Shown piece by piece: positions 1 through 52,582 of a DNA stretch of 64,000 bases. The DNA is from Luscinia megarhynchos (taxonomy: Eukaryota; Chordata; Aves; Passeriformes; Turdidae). The translations under genes and the position numbers were made by a program. The stretch spans positions 44,483,761-44,547,760 of the forward strand of contig CM067592.1 in assembly GCA_034336665.1 (NCBI GenBank), in the 5' to 3' direction. Below the pieces are notes generated by a model. That model did no database searches, had not been told where the DNA came from, and saw nothing but the letters and a program-made list of their open reading frames with translations. Position 1 is the first letter of the stretch. Every line of letters starts with the position of its first letter.

Positions 1-509
1 ATGTCTCACATGGGAGGGGCAGTCAGCAGGGGAACACACTGTACCCCAGACACACTATGCAGTCAGATGGCAAAAGGTCTCTTCTCTACCACTGGACTGC
101 AGTGGGATATTGGACTGGGCCAGTGGTCTCCTGTCAGCAGGCACTCTTTCGGAGGAGCCGGGGCATAGAAAGAAGCTGCATCATTAGCCATGGGTGCTCG
201 GTGGGGACTGTTCTGTTCTTTGCCTTTTGTCTTTCTAGGGGCTTCTTGAGTCTTACACTTTTGTCCTGGTCCCAGTTGGCCTTCTGGCTCTCCTGCCTTT
301 GCTGGCTTTTACTCACCCTTATGTCTGTCCTGCCTCGAGACCTCCCGGGAAGGGGTATCAGAGGTCTTGGCACAGTACCCAGGACCCCTGCGGACTGGAT
401 TTAAGCCCCAGGGAAAAATTACCGTCATTGCAGGAATAATTACAAGTCACAAAAAATAAGTAGAGTATAAATTAGATTGTTAGAAGGTAGAAAAGTGGAT
501 TTTTAGAAA
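1..509 (+). mobile_element. Possible ERV internal 3' sequence before an LTR
   Basis: The last part (about 390-509) can be aligned by eye with 28240-28361, just upstream of a second copy of the same LTR. Both have CCC(A/C)(G/T)GGG-AAATTACC-type sequence, then GTATAAATTAGATTGTTAG or a close variant. This suggests residual internal retroviral sequence in front of a 3' LTR, ending in a degenerate polypurine tract. No coding domain was recognised. The region before about 350 is unassigned. Confidence 0.4.
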
Positions 510-925
510 TGTGTATATTAGGGGGTTTAAAGCTAAGATGGAGGATTTTGGGTGTGGTATGTTTTTCTTTCTTCTTCTTCATGCCATCCATCTTTGGGCC
601 AGGATGGCACCACTGGATTGGTTTGGGAGAAAGTTGGACAGCGTAATAATGGTGTCATGTATTGGAAAGTAATTGTAAACATTAGGTACGTAATTTATAG
701 TATAAAAGATAAGTCCTGCCCCAAGGGTGGACAGTGTGCCTTGGATTGACTAGCTAGTCGGACCTTTGTTAGTCAGAAAAATTCTTTAGATAAGAAAGAA
801 TAAACAACCTTGGAAACCTCAGAAAACATCTGCTTTTCCTTTGGCGTTCGGGCTGGGAAGAACACGGACTATAAACCACAAAATGTCCTGCTGTGAGGGA
901 TCTCAGGCATAAAGAGACCACAATG
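510..925 (+). mobile_element. ERV LTR, copy 1 of a family also at 28362
   Basis: LTR-like segment starting TGTGTATATTAGG after a degenerate purine tract. It carries a TATA box (TATAAAA, 701-707), then AAGTCCTGCC, and a polyadenylation signal AATAAA at 799-804, in the U3-R-U5 order of an LTR. It aligns along its length with 28362-28790, sharing AAGATGGAG, TTGGAAA-TAATTGTAAA, AATAAACAACC and GATCTCAGG. The right end is unclear, as no matching TG...CA terminus or target duplication was found. It lies in CHRNA8 intron 8, antisense to the gene. Confidence 0.65.
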
Positions 926-1365
926 GCACTGACACCTGCTTGGTGCGTGCATCCCTGCCTGAGCCCCTTGCATCCAACCCTGTCTGCCTCTGAACAAGCC
1001 ACCACCGTGATCCCTGTCACAACATTGACCCTGTGCAGAGTCCTGGCCCTCCTGCCCGATCCCCCTCACCTTGTGTCCGGCCTCCTGTCACCACGGGAGC
1101 CTTGACAAGCAGCAGAGTGCGCAGCCCCGCCTCAGGACATCTATGACCTCCAGTGGTAATGCTCTCTTTTCCCTCTCTCCCCCTCTCTCTCCCATTTTTC
1201 TTCCTCTTGCTCTGCCTTCTCTAGCCCTCTTTAGTAGACTAAATCCTTTATATTTTGTCTATTCATTGCCAATAAACAGTTCTCAGATAGAATGGTTGCC
1301 TTGTTTGGCTTAATTTCGTTCCTGAGCATCCATCATTAAAAGAACTCCTTGCAGTTCCCCACAGT
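926..1365 (+). mobile_element. Possible second LTR 3' half (AATAAA plus pyrimidine-rich U3)
   Basis: A C/T-rich stretch (about 1160-1220) is followed by a CAATAAACAG polyadenylation signal (AATAAA 1271-1276) and a U5-like segment ending near CCCCACA (about 1362). This resembles the 3' half of an ERVK-type LTR, possibly inserted at the end of the preceding LTR. Neither a 5' boundary nor a target duplication was identified, so it could be unrelated sequence. Confidence 0.3.
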
Positions 1366-4300
1366 GGAATGCAACATCACCTCTAGCATCCTCTCTGACT
1401 ATGACTATAACTCGACCTTCTCCAGCAGCCCTGTGAGCAGAAAAGCCTTGCTGCTGAAAGGATCAAGCTACAACGCTCATTGATAGTATGTCCCTTGGAG
1501 CCACAGGACTTCAATCTTCACTCATTCTACCCTACCCCCACACTGCCCTGAATTAGCAAACTCTGTTTCTGGGTCTCCACTGATGTTGCTGAGCACAGAA
1601 ATAGGATGTTCTCCTGTGAGGTGGAGCATGGGAGAGACAAGTAAAGAGCTTTGGTCTCCCAAGCAACAGCCTTGACCTAGCCACCAGACCTTTTCTGGCA
1701 GTGTTTTAGGAACCATCCTGAAACCTATTTATTCCTTTAGTGCTTTGAAGCTGTTGCTCCCACAAAGTCCTACGGCTATGTGTCTGTTGGCAGAGGAAAA
1801 GGCAAATCTGATTCTATGAAGAAGTTCAGCCCCTTTTACTTAAACTGCAGGAGAAAATGCTTAACTCCCACTAAACACCTCTCTGTGTCCTACTTGTAAT
1901 TCCTAGTTACTAGATCAGCTTGCAATCTTTGACAATTCCCTTCATGTTGTATTTCACTAATTTGGTTTACACTGCACTGAGAAAAATGGTTTGTTCTGTT
2001 CTCCCTTGTACCTTCACTGTGGGAAGTGTTAGGAACAGCAATCCCAGATCAGGCTGCGTGTGAAAGACCAGGGATTTGGTTGCTGGTAATTCATCTGCTC
2101 TGAGGCAAAGCTTGGAAGTGACTGACATCCTGGAGAGGAAGTAGCTCATTTGCTCTCTGCCCTGGGTACCTACCACAGGTAAGAAAAATGCACCAGAAGA
2201 CCTGTGTTTGGACCGTCTCAATATCCCTAACTTACACAAAAAAATTCCTCAGGAATACTGAGGATACTGTACTGGTCACTTCTAAATGTTCATCATAGGC
2301 TTTAAAACCTTTATGATGCTTTCTTCAGCAGAGGTGAGTGAATAAAACAGCTGGTTTGGATGCTTGATTGATCTTCAAGAAGTATGAAATATTTGCTTTT
2401 GTACAATTTATTTTCTTCCTTTTCTTTGCCAGAGGGATTATGTAACATACTATATGGACAGCAGTTTTAACATCTAGGAGTTGTTAGCATCTGTTCCAGG
2501 ACAATCAGAAGATGATCAGGTGCTGTTGTCATAACAAACATGGACCTAATAAAACTACAGATAATCAGAAGGTCTTCTAAAATGTCAATGAGAACAGTTA
2601 CTCATTCTTTGCAGGCATATTCTGATGTCACCTGTATTAAAAGGATAGCAACAATCTGCAATTCATTATTTGAAGACCATTCAATTAATTTTTGGATGTT
2701 TTGTGTCATTATCTGATGTTGGAGAAGCATTTTAGGATTATTTTAGAGATGTTCTGGAAGACATTTTGCTGGATTAACTTCAAGGACTGATTAGAGACTG
2801 TAGGCAAAACAGAATCCCTAAGATTAATGTTTTGCCTTGATTTTGTCACTGAACAGTGGTATTACATGTCATATATAATATATATCATATCATATGACAT
2901 ATGATATATATATATCATATATCATACCCTACCATGCCAGCGTTATCGACATTGTTAGCAAACCCAGATTTGTTAACATAGTCATTCACAAGAGAGACAG
3001 AGCATCTGCCCTGTGACTAGTTACACTGGTTGTGGTTCGTGTGAAACACCAGGGGAAGGAAGAAAGTATTGTGCTCAGGTATTCACACTGATCAAAAGTT
3101 GGATGTTGGATGCCTCCCACTGGTGTTCCTGTTTCTATTCTATCTTTTCAGAAAACATCAGGTTTTGCATGTGAAATGAATAACTGGGTTAAGAGTCATT
3201 CTAAGTCCAGTGATTTCAGTCATTCAGGGCTGAATGCTTTGTGCTTCTTGTGAGCTCAGAATGAGATATTCACAGCTCCTCCTTCTGGAAATGGTCTAGG
3301 TGAGAGAACTAACGCTTGTGGAGGTTGATGTAAACCTCAGATACCAGCAGAGGGGCTTCTAAGGACCCTTCTTTTCTCCTATTGCAGAGACCAGGCCTGG
3401 TGCTGGGCAGATGCTGTGACAGTCTGCAAACGGCAATGGCAGAGTTACTCAGAGACCGAAAAAATTAAAAGATAGAGGAGAAGGCCTCTTTATGACTTAC
3501 TGTTGTACACAGACAGCAAAGAAATACAGAAGCAGACATATCATTATGGTACTTGTGTTTTGAAACTCTTCTCCTTCTATATTCTCCTGAAGAATAGAAG
3601 CGTGAGTTTGAAAAGTAAGACTGTTCTCTTATTTTGTTTGATTGTGTTATTCTTTAAATAAAAAGCATCCAAGACTCTTGGCTTTGGAAAAATCATCACT
3701 GATCATCGGGAATGAAACCGTAAGAGTTTCTTTGAATGAGAATTTCTGTTTCATAAGAGACATTTAGCAGGGTCTTGCTTCTGACAATGTACCAGGCAGG
3801 ACCATGAAAGGAAAGAGGGGAAAGGCACTCCAAAAGCTCAAAAAGGGACAGAGTAAAGTGAGATAGTGCTGAGAACACACTGGAAGATGATAAAAAATGT
3901 CATATGGATAATTCTAATTTCCTCTCTAGTCAAAACAACTAATGCCTTATGTTCATAACTTGAAACAATCTGTAACTCCAGAAGGTGACAAAGCACCACA
4001 TTGCTTCCCTGTCCTAGTAATTTTCAGTCTCGTTTGCTGTATGACTAAATGCAAGAAATCAACTCAAGCATCTTCTGCAGAAGTACTTAACTGCAGTAGT
4101 AGTTCATGCTTACTGAAATGGCATAGGCATGGTAAGGAACAGCAAGGAGGGGATACAGCTGGAAAATATCATCATAACGGAGCCCCAAGCAGCAAGTAAG
4201 TTGTGATTTTCAAAAAAGCAGAGGAACTTAGCAAAATAAGACAGAGGAATGCACTTTTGCTACCTGGAGATGGAGATAACTTTATTTTTATTGTGTTTTA

Positions 4301-7300
4301 TTTGATGCATCCAGCCAAAATGTCAAGCATCACGTGGACGTTAATCATAGGAAGTGCCAGTTCCACATATTTATGAACTTCATGTTCCCCTTTCAAACAC
4401 AGTGTACATACTAGCTTCCTGATGTTCCCCACTTTCTGCTATGAACTCCATTTAAAGCAAAATACAGACTCCTGATCCAAAATCATTGGTGTTATTTTAG
4501 AGAAAGTTGGTAGAAAATAAGGATTTGCAGCACTTTGGAATTATTTTGGCATGGAAAACAATCAGAAATTATTAACCACACAGCAGGAGGGGGGAAGTGC
4601 AAACAATGCCATGTGGCCCAAAAAATTTTGCCCCTCTGGAGGTGATATTGCAGGCAGGGGAAAAGAATAGTAAGAAAGATGTGCTGGTTAGGCTCCTCAC
4701 TGGCTTGGCATAAATTTTCCAGAGCAATGGCTTTTGGCCATGTCTGACTTAACATGGGCTGTGGATTGATTTATCTTTCTGAAAAAACTGGCCGATTTTG
4801 GTAGGAACTAAATATTACATTAGGAGAGGATTTTTTTAAGTTTATGAGCCCAAACTAGCAACTTATCCTGGGGCATTATTGAAGACTTTCCTACAGCAGT
4901 GCATGATAAATTTGATTCTAATCACTGCTTTATTTGGTACCACTGGATGTGGGACCACATGACCACCAAGTGTGTAATCTTCAGGAGGCTCCAGCCAAAG
5001 GATAATAATGAAAGGTAAGAGTGGTAGTTAGAAATATGTATTGACTTGGAGGAATTTGTTCCTTAGTTACTTCTTAATGCATGATTTCCTGGTCTTAATT
5101 ATAAGGTTGCTTTTGGATAGAAAACACAATTTAATGAAACAGATCAGGGATATGAAGACTTTAAAGGCATTCAGGCATATGTCTATTGCCTAAGGAGGGA
5201 ACTCATCCCTTCCTGAGAAATGGCCATATAACCATTACCAAAACCAGATCCTTGTCCACTATTATTTACCTAGAATAATATAATAATTTAGGTTTGAAAA
5301 TATCTCTTATATAATTGGGTGCAACCATTCACCGAACATGGATCACAATATCTTTATTTAAAAAAAAAAAAAAATCTTTACAGTGTAGAGCTAAATACCT
5401 CAAATGTAGTTTTCAGATTAATTACCTAGTCCTCTAATTGCAAAAGGTAGAGCCTGATCTTGTACAAAGGCTCTAATTAAAATAATAGTACTCATTAGTA
5501 ACAGTATTTGTTTAATTTTGATTTAGTTGCTGAGCAGAAAATCAACACCATGGGACACGGTTACATCTTCCTATGTAATGCACTGGATGAGTGCAATAAT
5601 GGGGAGTGGAAGGTGTCTGAAATACACACGAAATTTCTGGCATTTATAATGAAAAACAAATCTGCATAATTACATAGGTTTTTAAAAAGAGAAAAAGAAA
5701 CAATTATCTTATACCTGAGCTGTATCACACAGGCTTTATGATTTTACCTAGTGATTAGCACAGTCAGACCAGTAATTTAGTTGTGTAGCACATCTGGAGT
5801 TCTCTGCATTTCCGTACATATTTTCCTCAAGTAATGAACTCCAGTTTCCTACTTACTTGGACTCTTGGTAGAAGTAACTTTAAAGAGAAAAATTACAAGT
5901 AAAATCATGACTGTAGTAAGACACTTTTCCCACAAGGCATGATTAAACTACAGCAGGAAGGGTAAGTTCAGGACACAGTTGCTGCTGTATAGCCATAGTC
6001 TGAAAGTCTTTTAGGAGCTACACTCTAGAGGTTTTAAGTGTCAGGAGGGACTTCCAGTACCCTTCAAAGGAGGAATCCTGGTTCCTAAAGTTGATTTGTG
6101 CTGGATTATAGCCAAACTGTTGTGTTTGTAGATGTCATAGAACTTCAACTCTTTTGATTTAAATGGTTGAGCTTATTGCTGTGCTACGGGTGATTAATGT
6201 TTTAAACAGAAACAGAAGCATCGTTCCCTGGTTCAGGCTTCTCCTTCCATTGGCATGTCTGTGAAGGGCAGGATTCAACCTTTGAAATATTGTGGTGTTT
6301 TTCTTTTGCATAGATGTATGCTGTTGAAAACTAGGCTTTGAAAATAAATATTTTCCCCAAAAAGGAGAGTATGCTAGAGAAGGATGGGAGCTGACATGCT
6401 GCTGGACAAGGATTAGCTAGCTACTGATGTGAATGCAAACCCCGAGAAAGCTGAGTGAGAGCAGGGGACCAGCCTGTCCAATTGGAACTTTTCTTGGCAC
6501 AGAAAGTGGATTGCTCACCATGTAAAGGAAAGCTCAAGAGCAGCAGGAGCAGAACAGTCCTGGTGCTCAAAGATACCGATTCCCAGGCCAAGTCTTGTCA
6601 CTCGCTCTTTACAGAAAAAGAAGTTGACCTGTTGTTAACATATATTAACATGATAGTTGGTAAGCTACTGAGAAATGGGAATCTCTCATATGGGAAAGTT
6701 GGATGTGTGGAGTAAGAGGGTCCCTGCTTTGGACAGCTTTATAAACAGACAGAGAATGCAGAACACATACCAAGGAAGAGATGACCCACTTTGCAAAGGT
6801 ACAAAAGAGCAACTGTCTTGTCCCACCTGCATCCTTCTATTTATTTATTTATTATTTAATCTGAGAGGTACTTTGTTTGTTGTTAATATAATTTGAGGTT
6901 CCCCTTAACTAAGATAAACTAATTACTCTCTAAGTACTCTAAGACATACATTACTCTGTAAACATGTTCCAGTACACAAAAGCTAGTACTTTTCTTGGTG
7001 TCATATTACAACAGTTCTTCTTTGCTACCTCAAGAAAAACAGCAGCATGATATTTTCCCATATTATTAGAGTTCAGTAGTTAAAGCCAAGGTCAGAAGGA
7101 GAAGAAAGCACAGCATGTTAAGCATTAGTGGCTTTGAAATAGCAATGGCTGTGACAGTGCATGCAGATCCAGAGAGGTGTAGATGCATGTTTTTAAAAAA
7201 AAAAACAAAAACATAGGCCCTAAGAACATAATGCAGATTTTGAAACCATGGGAGTCACGTTTTCAAAGTATGTCTGCACCCACAAGTATGAAAACCAGTA

Positions 7301-8139
7301 ACAGTGAGTCTTCATGAGATCAGAAAGGGATCTTTCTACTTCAGGATCAAATTATTTGCATCCTTCACAAACCATATGCTTTAGAAAATCTGTTTATTCC
7401 TGCAACTTGCTTCTAACCATGCTCATTCTTCAAAACTTGAATGAGCTTTCCAAATGTACTCCTTTTCCTCATATTAATTCTCAGGACTTTAACTGAACCA
7501 GAGGTCACACTGAAAAACTGTGATCATGACCTGGCATATTCAGTTCAGCAGCTGAAATATCCCATTTGGGATCACGTGTAAGGCCACTGTTAGGAAAAGA
7601 TGCTATGTTACTTTGTTAGAGGAAGGATATGATTTATAGAACTCGAGATCATGTAAAAGCGTACAGCCCAGGTCTGAGCACTTGCTGAAAAAGGGCGGTT
7701 TGGGTGCAGAAACCAAATGGATAAGCAAATCTGGAGTGGAGCAAGGAGTTAGGGGCAGGGTTTTAAACTAGAAATATTGTGGAAGGGAGATAACAACCCA
7801 AATGTAGAAGTAGCAGACAAGGGTGGAAAAAATGGTATTGTATATTCAAGAGCAAGAAAGACCTCAAGAATGGTGAAACAAGGTGGAGGAGCTTGTCTCT
7901 AGATTGAGCAATGCATTATGTCTGGGGAATATGCAGGACCAACTGAAACTCTGCACATAGTCATGTAAAAATAATGTTGCTGGAAAACTGAGATGTTGAG
8001 AGACATTCCTCACTGCCAGAAGTCCTTCAGAAGAAGTTATGTGAAGAAGGCACTTGGATGGGGTGGGGGGGCCTTCTCTCTGGGTGGGAGTGAATAACAG
8101 ACCATCCAAACTTCTTAAAACTACTCAGGAAAATCTCTG
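1366..8139. other. CHRNA8 intron 8, no gene seen
   Basis: AT-rich intronic sequence with no recognisable exon on either strand. It was searched for CHRNA8 exon 9 (M3) and exon 10 (cytoplasmic loop and M4) without success. It holds an AT-rich palindromic block at 2868-2925 and a poly-A run near 5358. ORFs up to about 90 codons occur in several frames, none with a recognisable domain. The part from about 7600 could be further decayed CR1 sequence. Confidence 0.6.
2868..2925. repeat. AT-rich TATATCATATGA simple/palindromic repeat
   Basis: Short block built from ATATATCATAT and CATATGATATAT units, largely self-complementary, so it could extrude a hairpin. It is about 58 bases, within intron 8. 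Confidence 0.7.
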
Positions 8140-9260
8140 TACACAAACCCTCATTGCCACCAGGGGCTTTATCTACCCTGATGACTGCTGAAAAGGCAGC
8201 ACATATATAATGTATAACCAGGGGTGGTGCAGGGGTCCTTCACTAACAATGAAGAACTGTTTGAGAACATGACAATCAGTGGCAACATAGGCTGGAGTTA
8301 CTGTGAAATAGTGAAGATCAGGACTATGAACTGAGTGAGGACTCAATGAATTAAGTGAGCAGAGCACAGACCTTGTCTGTGAACAGAGTTGTCATTTTTG
8401 GGGGGAACTAGTATACCTACCAGAGAATGCTTCGAAGGATAATGCAGGACAGGAAAACTGAAAGGGCTTAAAGCACAGTGCCTCCAAATGCAAGAAACAG
8501 CACACCTATAGATGAGTATGGTTAAACTGTGGCAGGGCTTCAGTGCAGAAGAGACAGGGTTGTGGGAAGCAGAAACAGATTCCAAAATGAAAATTTGAAA
8601 GCATTGTCTTGTCATTATGGTTGGTGTCAGAAACGTTAAAACTCATTAATTGAGACTAGAAAGGGAATCAAGGGCAACAGGAAGAGTTTCTATCACTACA
8701 CAAACACACAAACAGCTGAACAAGGCAAACATGGACTTGCTGCTGAAAGGAGGGGATGATTTAGTGACAGTGAACAGTGATAAGGTCAAGGCAATATGTA
8801 CTTTGCCTGTTCGCACCATCAAGGTCTCTGACATTTCTCTGTTTAGAGATGGTTCAAGTATGAGGAACACAGCCAGAAATAGGTAAGGAAGGACTCAGAG
8901 ATTGATTGTGAGATCTGAACCTTCCCGAATCTATGGGATCATCAAGAATCCTAAGGGGATCATTGCAGGACTAAGGAGATGGAGAAAGACAGAAGTTGCA
9001 TCCACCTTTAAAAAGGTCAAAAAGACAATCCAGCGAACAACAGATTTGTCATTCTGACTCTGTCTCTGGGTAAATCAGGTAGCAAGTCCTCAGGGAACAT
9101 TTCTGGACAGTTGAGGAAGAGGGTGGGGCCTGGGAACAGCCATCCAACACTTAAGAATAAATCATGTTTGACCAACAAGATTGTCTACAGTGACAAATTA
9201 AAATATTTGCAGAGAATGAGTGAGTAGTGGATATCATTTACAGCAATTTTAGTAATTCTC
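8140..9260 (+). mobile_element. Decayed CR1 LINE fragment (ORF2 endonuclease end to early RT)
   Basis: Old CR1 sequence in plus orientation, antisense to CHRNA8. Translated fragments match CR1 ORF2 landmarks in order. Near 8285-8320 is a GWSYCEIV-type segment, equivalent to the CSDHEMVEF end of the endonuclease. At 8650-8800 is RESRATGRV...GDDLVTVNSDKVKA, the endonuclease-RT linker. At 9050-9180 is the SLWVNQVASPQGTF...NKSCLTNKI-type early RT region. Multiple stops and frameshifts show it is not coding. There is no CR1 3' terminal repeat at its right end, so the 3' half is missing. Confidence 0.65.
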
Positions 9261-49304
<40,044 letters not shown>

Positions 49305-49450
49305 TGTCAAAATAAGCTGGCTCTCCTTCCTGAGCAGAGGGTGAAAGAGGATGAAGTCTCGAACACAGCCTGTGACGACCAATGGATTTGGCAATTACAA
49401 TAAGAAGGCATCAAACCACCTTCCCACCAGGGGAGAAAAGTGCATTTGCT
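49305..49450 (-). promoter_or_regulatory. Putative CHRNA8 5' UTR and proximal promoter
   Basis: This is the sequence immediately upstream of the proposed CHRNA8 start codon. It contains a CCAAT box at 49379-49383 (plus strand, about 75 bases upstream of the ATG) and next to it a TGACG half-CRE at 49373-49377. No TATA box at a sensible distance was seen, and the segment is not CpG rich. No transcription start can be fixed from sequence alone. The call depends on exon 1 being correct. Confidence 0.35.
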
Positions 49451-51430
49451 CATGTGCTTCTCCAGTCCCCAGGAGCCAAATCAGCTCAGTGCTTGGTCAG
49501 TAAATCCAAACACAAAGGAACAGGTTACATTCCTTTGGACTCACATTGCTGGACACACTGAGCCTTTCCCCAGTCAGGAGCAAATGCAAGTGATCCTCTT
49601 GCACAGCTGTGTGTGTACTGCAAGAAGGGGGAGTGTGCTGCCTCGGAGATGCTTTCCACATCTCCACATACTGTACCTAACACGAGACAGCACGGCTGCA
49701 GTGTTTCCAGCGCTTGCACTCGAGTGCCTCTAGAGCTGTTTCCCAGCAAAATGAATCTGTGTGTGCCCCTCTCTGCTCTCTCCCAGCTGCCAGGGCAACT
49801 CGTAGCAAGCACCTGTGGCACACACCTGCCTCTTCTCCCAGCAGAGGTGGCAGAGGAGATTCAATAGTGTAAAAGTTTGAAAAGATGAAAACAGCCAATC
49901 TCCTGTCTGTTTTTAATGCCCCCCTTCCTGTAATCACTTCCAGCAGAGCAGTAGGGAGCTGCTCTGAGTGCCCTCATCCTGAACTGCCCACTGAGGGATT
50001 TAACACATATCCTGGTTCTCTTTCCTCCCCACAATTTTATTCATCAGCCAAAGAAAGGTGAGGCAAAGTCTTGAATTAATTATATTCATCATTTGGGCCT
50101 TTCTTTCCTCATTTGCCTGAACACTCATCCACTTCTCTTTCACTGCAAGCAGGGACAAGACTTTGCACTTCCCCTTGTTGAATTTCTTGGGGTCCTGCCT
50201 TGGCAGGGTACAAACCTGGGCCAACGCAGAAAGCAGCAGCAGCAAGTCATGACTCTGGGAAGGAGGAGGGATTTGGGTGCTGCCATAGTGAGACTGCAGC
50301 AGGCAGTGGAAGCTGGTAGGAGCAGAGCAGAGCCCCAGGATGTGGGGCACAGGGTGTGCTGAGGAGGAGGACTTGCGCGGCTGAGTGGCGGGGCACAGAC
50401 ATGGAGTGTCCCTGGCTGAGAACATCTGCCCTACAATCAATTGCAGAAATGTAAACTTGTAATGCTCAGGAAACAGATGACTATTCAGTGGTCAAAGCAC
50501 CAGGAAAAGGGAGGAAAATAGAACAAGTGGAGAGACGAACACCACCAGCATTAGTAATATTCAAACGTCTTCTGCAGTTTTCATGCTTTCATTTTCTTTT
50601 AATAAATGTTAAATAGATTTGGAAGGCTGGAACCACAAGGGGCTGGTGTATACCCCAGCTGCAGCCTGGACTGATTTGGCTGGATCCTGGTGCACTCTCA
50701 CCCTGTCACTGGAGGACAGGCTGTCTTACTGGAGGTCTGGAAAGGGTCCTCAGCTACTGGCCCTCCTTTTGCAGGCTTGCTGGAGTGCCCCAGGTGAGCT
50801 TTCGTTGTCCAGCTGCACGTGGAACACCCAGACACAGCCTCCTCTGGGCTCTCCCAGGGCCCTTCTTGCTCCCAGTGGGTGGGAATGGGGACAGAATGGG
50901 ACGTACTGCTGTGACCCCATGAAGACTGGCCTGGGAGACCCCCTTGGGTGGCTTTGTAGCCTCCGACCGATCCTAGCTTGGCTATTAGGGTCTGTGGCTC
51001 CACTGAACTCAGCGATTTTCTGCAGAAAGACAACCTCACCCGATTGTTCGGGAACTAAAAACTTTAGTAATAGAAAAAAAAACCAGCAAGCTGAACACTT
51101 TCTACTGAATGAACCAGGAAAGACGGCACAGGAAGGCTAATTCCATGCACGAGGGCAAATGGCCAAAAGCAAATGTTAAGGCATGGCAGGGGTATCTACA
51201 AACTTGGAGGAGGGGAGGAATTAGGGTCGAGTTTAGGGAGGGGGTTCAATAGGGAAGGGCAATTAGGAATATTAAAATTATTGCAGCAAAAAGGAACCAA
51301 TAATAACAAGGGAAGCAGAGAACTTTCTGACAATGATCAACATACTGGAACTGGAGGATTCTGGGGGTGATTTTTTACTCACTCCTACTGAAGGGTTTTC
51401 CCACAGCCTTAAACCACGGTCACCTGCATT
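49451..51430. other. Upstream intergenic sequence, no gene recognised
   Basis: Contains the longest non-repetitive frame in the window, 50619-51140 on plus (173 codons, opening with TTG rather than ATG), rich in Trp, Ser, Leu and Pro, without a domain. A short KKFNKGKCKVL-type peptide on minus near 50145-50200 resembles the CR1 RT motif KFNKGKCKVLHLG, hinting at another CR1 scrap. Otherwise unassigned. Confidence 0.5.
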
Positions 51431-52582
51431 TTTATTGGAGCTAATCCCAACATGGCATCAAGGCCAGGAACGGAAGAGGGGCTGTCCTACTACTCTCCAC
51501 CTGCACTGCTGATCTCCAAGCCCATTTGATGTTGGGCTTCCTCACTGAACCTGTGTGTGATGGTGTCAATAAGCTGGTGGGCAAAGCTGCTGTGCCTGTG
51601 CAGGGAGACCCATAGAAGCTGGACCAAAGCCTCGTTCGGGCAAAAATAGTGGAGGTTGGATGGGACAAGGCACTGTACTGTTGCTGCTTCCTACCACCCT
51701 CCAAGAGCTGTCCCAGCTCCTGATGCAACTATGGCAGTAAGTATTGAACAGCAAGTTAGAGGAGGGATGCTGAGACGTAGTGCAGGAGATGCTCACTGAC
51801 CCCAGCGCAGTGGCCACAAGGCTGATGGCAGGACTACTGCAGTGCTATATGGACTGGGGGCAGCAGGAGTTCCTACTCAGGTGGAACATGTCTGAGTGTT
51901 GCTGCAAGGCAATGGAGACTTGGGGCAGCTAAGTGCTCAGGAGATCATGCATCAGACTTGATACATGATCACAGCTCCCTGCAGGGGAGATCACTTGATC
52001 ACAGTCCATAGCAGGGATGCCTGTTCCTGCGGCCAGTTGTGCTGACTGTGGAGCACCTGTACCAAAACTTCTCCTTTTTCTCCTTCTCTGCTCCCCTCAC
52101 ATCCCCACAGCAGAACAACATGGACCATAGTTTTGTCCATTATTTGTGGTTTAGATTTGGGTTTTTCTTGAATTCCTTTAAAAATGAAAGCTTTCATCAG
52201 TGAGTACAACTTCACACATACTGCGGTTCCAGTTGCTGTACTCACCTTCAGCCACTGGATGTGGCTGTCCTCTCACTGATGGCCAGAGCGTGGCGACTGG
52301 GGTAGCTGGGTAACCGAGACCTCCTCCGCTCTGGTGGAACATGTCCGATGGTGCCCTGTGGGGTGAAATGATATGCTCCTCAAAGCTGTCATCTCCCCAC
52401 GCCGAGTACAGGATGGATGTCTCTTTCCTCTTGCAGAGGGGGCACTCAGGCTTGCTCCCAGCCCACTACAGGAGGCACACTTGGCAGAAGCAGAGCAGCC
52501 ATGGCAGTGCATAGCTGGCCTCCTCCCAGCTGTCCAGGCAGATGGCACAGCAGTTGTCCAGCTCCTTGGCCATGTTTGCCAT
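51431..52582 (-). pseudogene. TOPORS-like RING-finger pseudogene
   Basis: On minus from ATG at 52582 the frame reads a C3HC4 RING resembling the TOPORS-like E3 ubiquitin ligase copies repeated in bird genomes: NCCAICLDSWEEASYALP, then FCQVC, then SKPECPLCKRK. Zinc ligands Cys12, Cys15, Cys33, Cys36, Cys47 and Cys50 are kept. The third and fourth are lost, since PCLH has become PWLL (Trp28, Leu30). Codon 39 is a TAG stop (52468-52466) inside the RING. Downstream, in another frame, LHQELGQLLE (about 51728-51700) and FAHQLIDTI-type fragments (about 51600-51570) match the C-terminal half of that family, with the usual Trp replaced by TAG (51731-51729). An AATAAA follows at 51436-51431. A functional ligase is excluded; the family assignment is from memory. 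Confidence 0.75.

Noticed and set aside
50619..51140. 173-codon plus-strand frame upstream of CHRNA8
   Set aside because: It opens with TTG rather than ATG, has no recognisable domain, and overlaps a 113-codon frame on the other strand.
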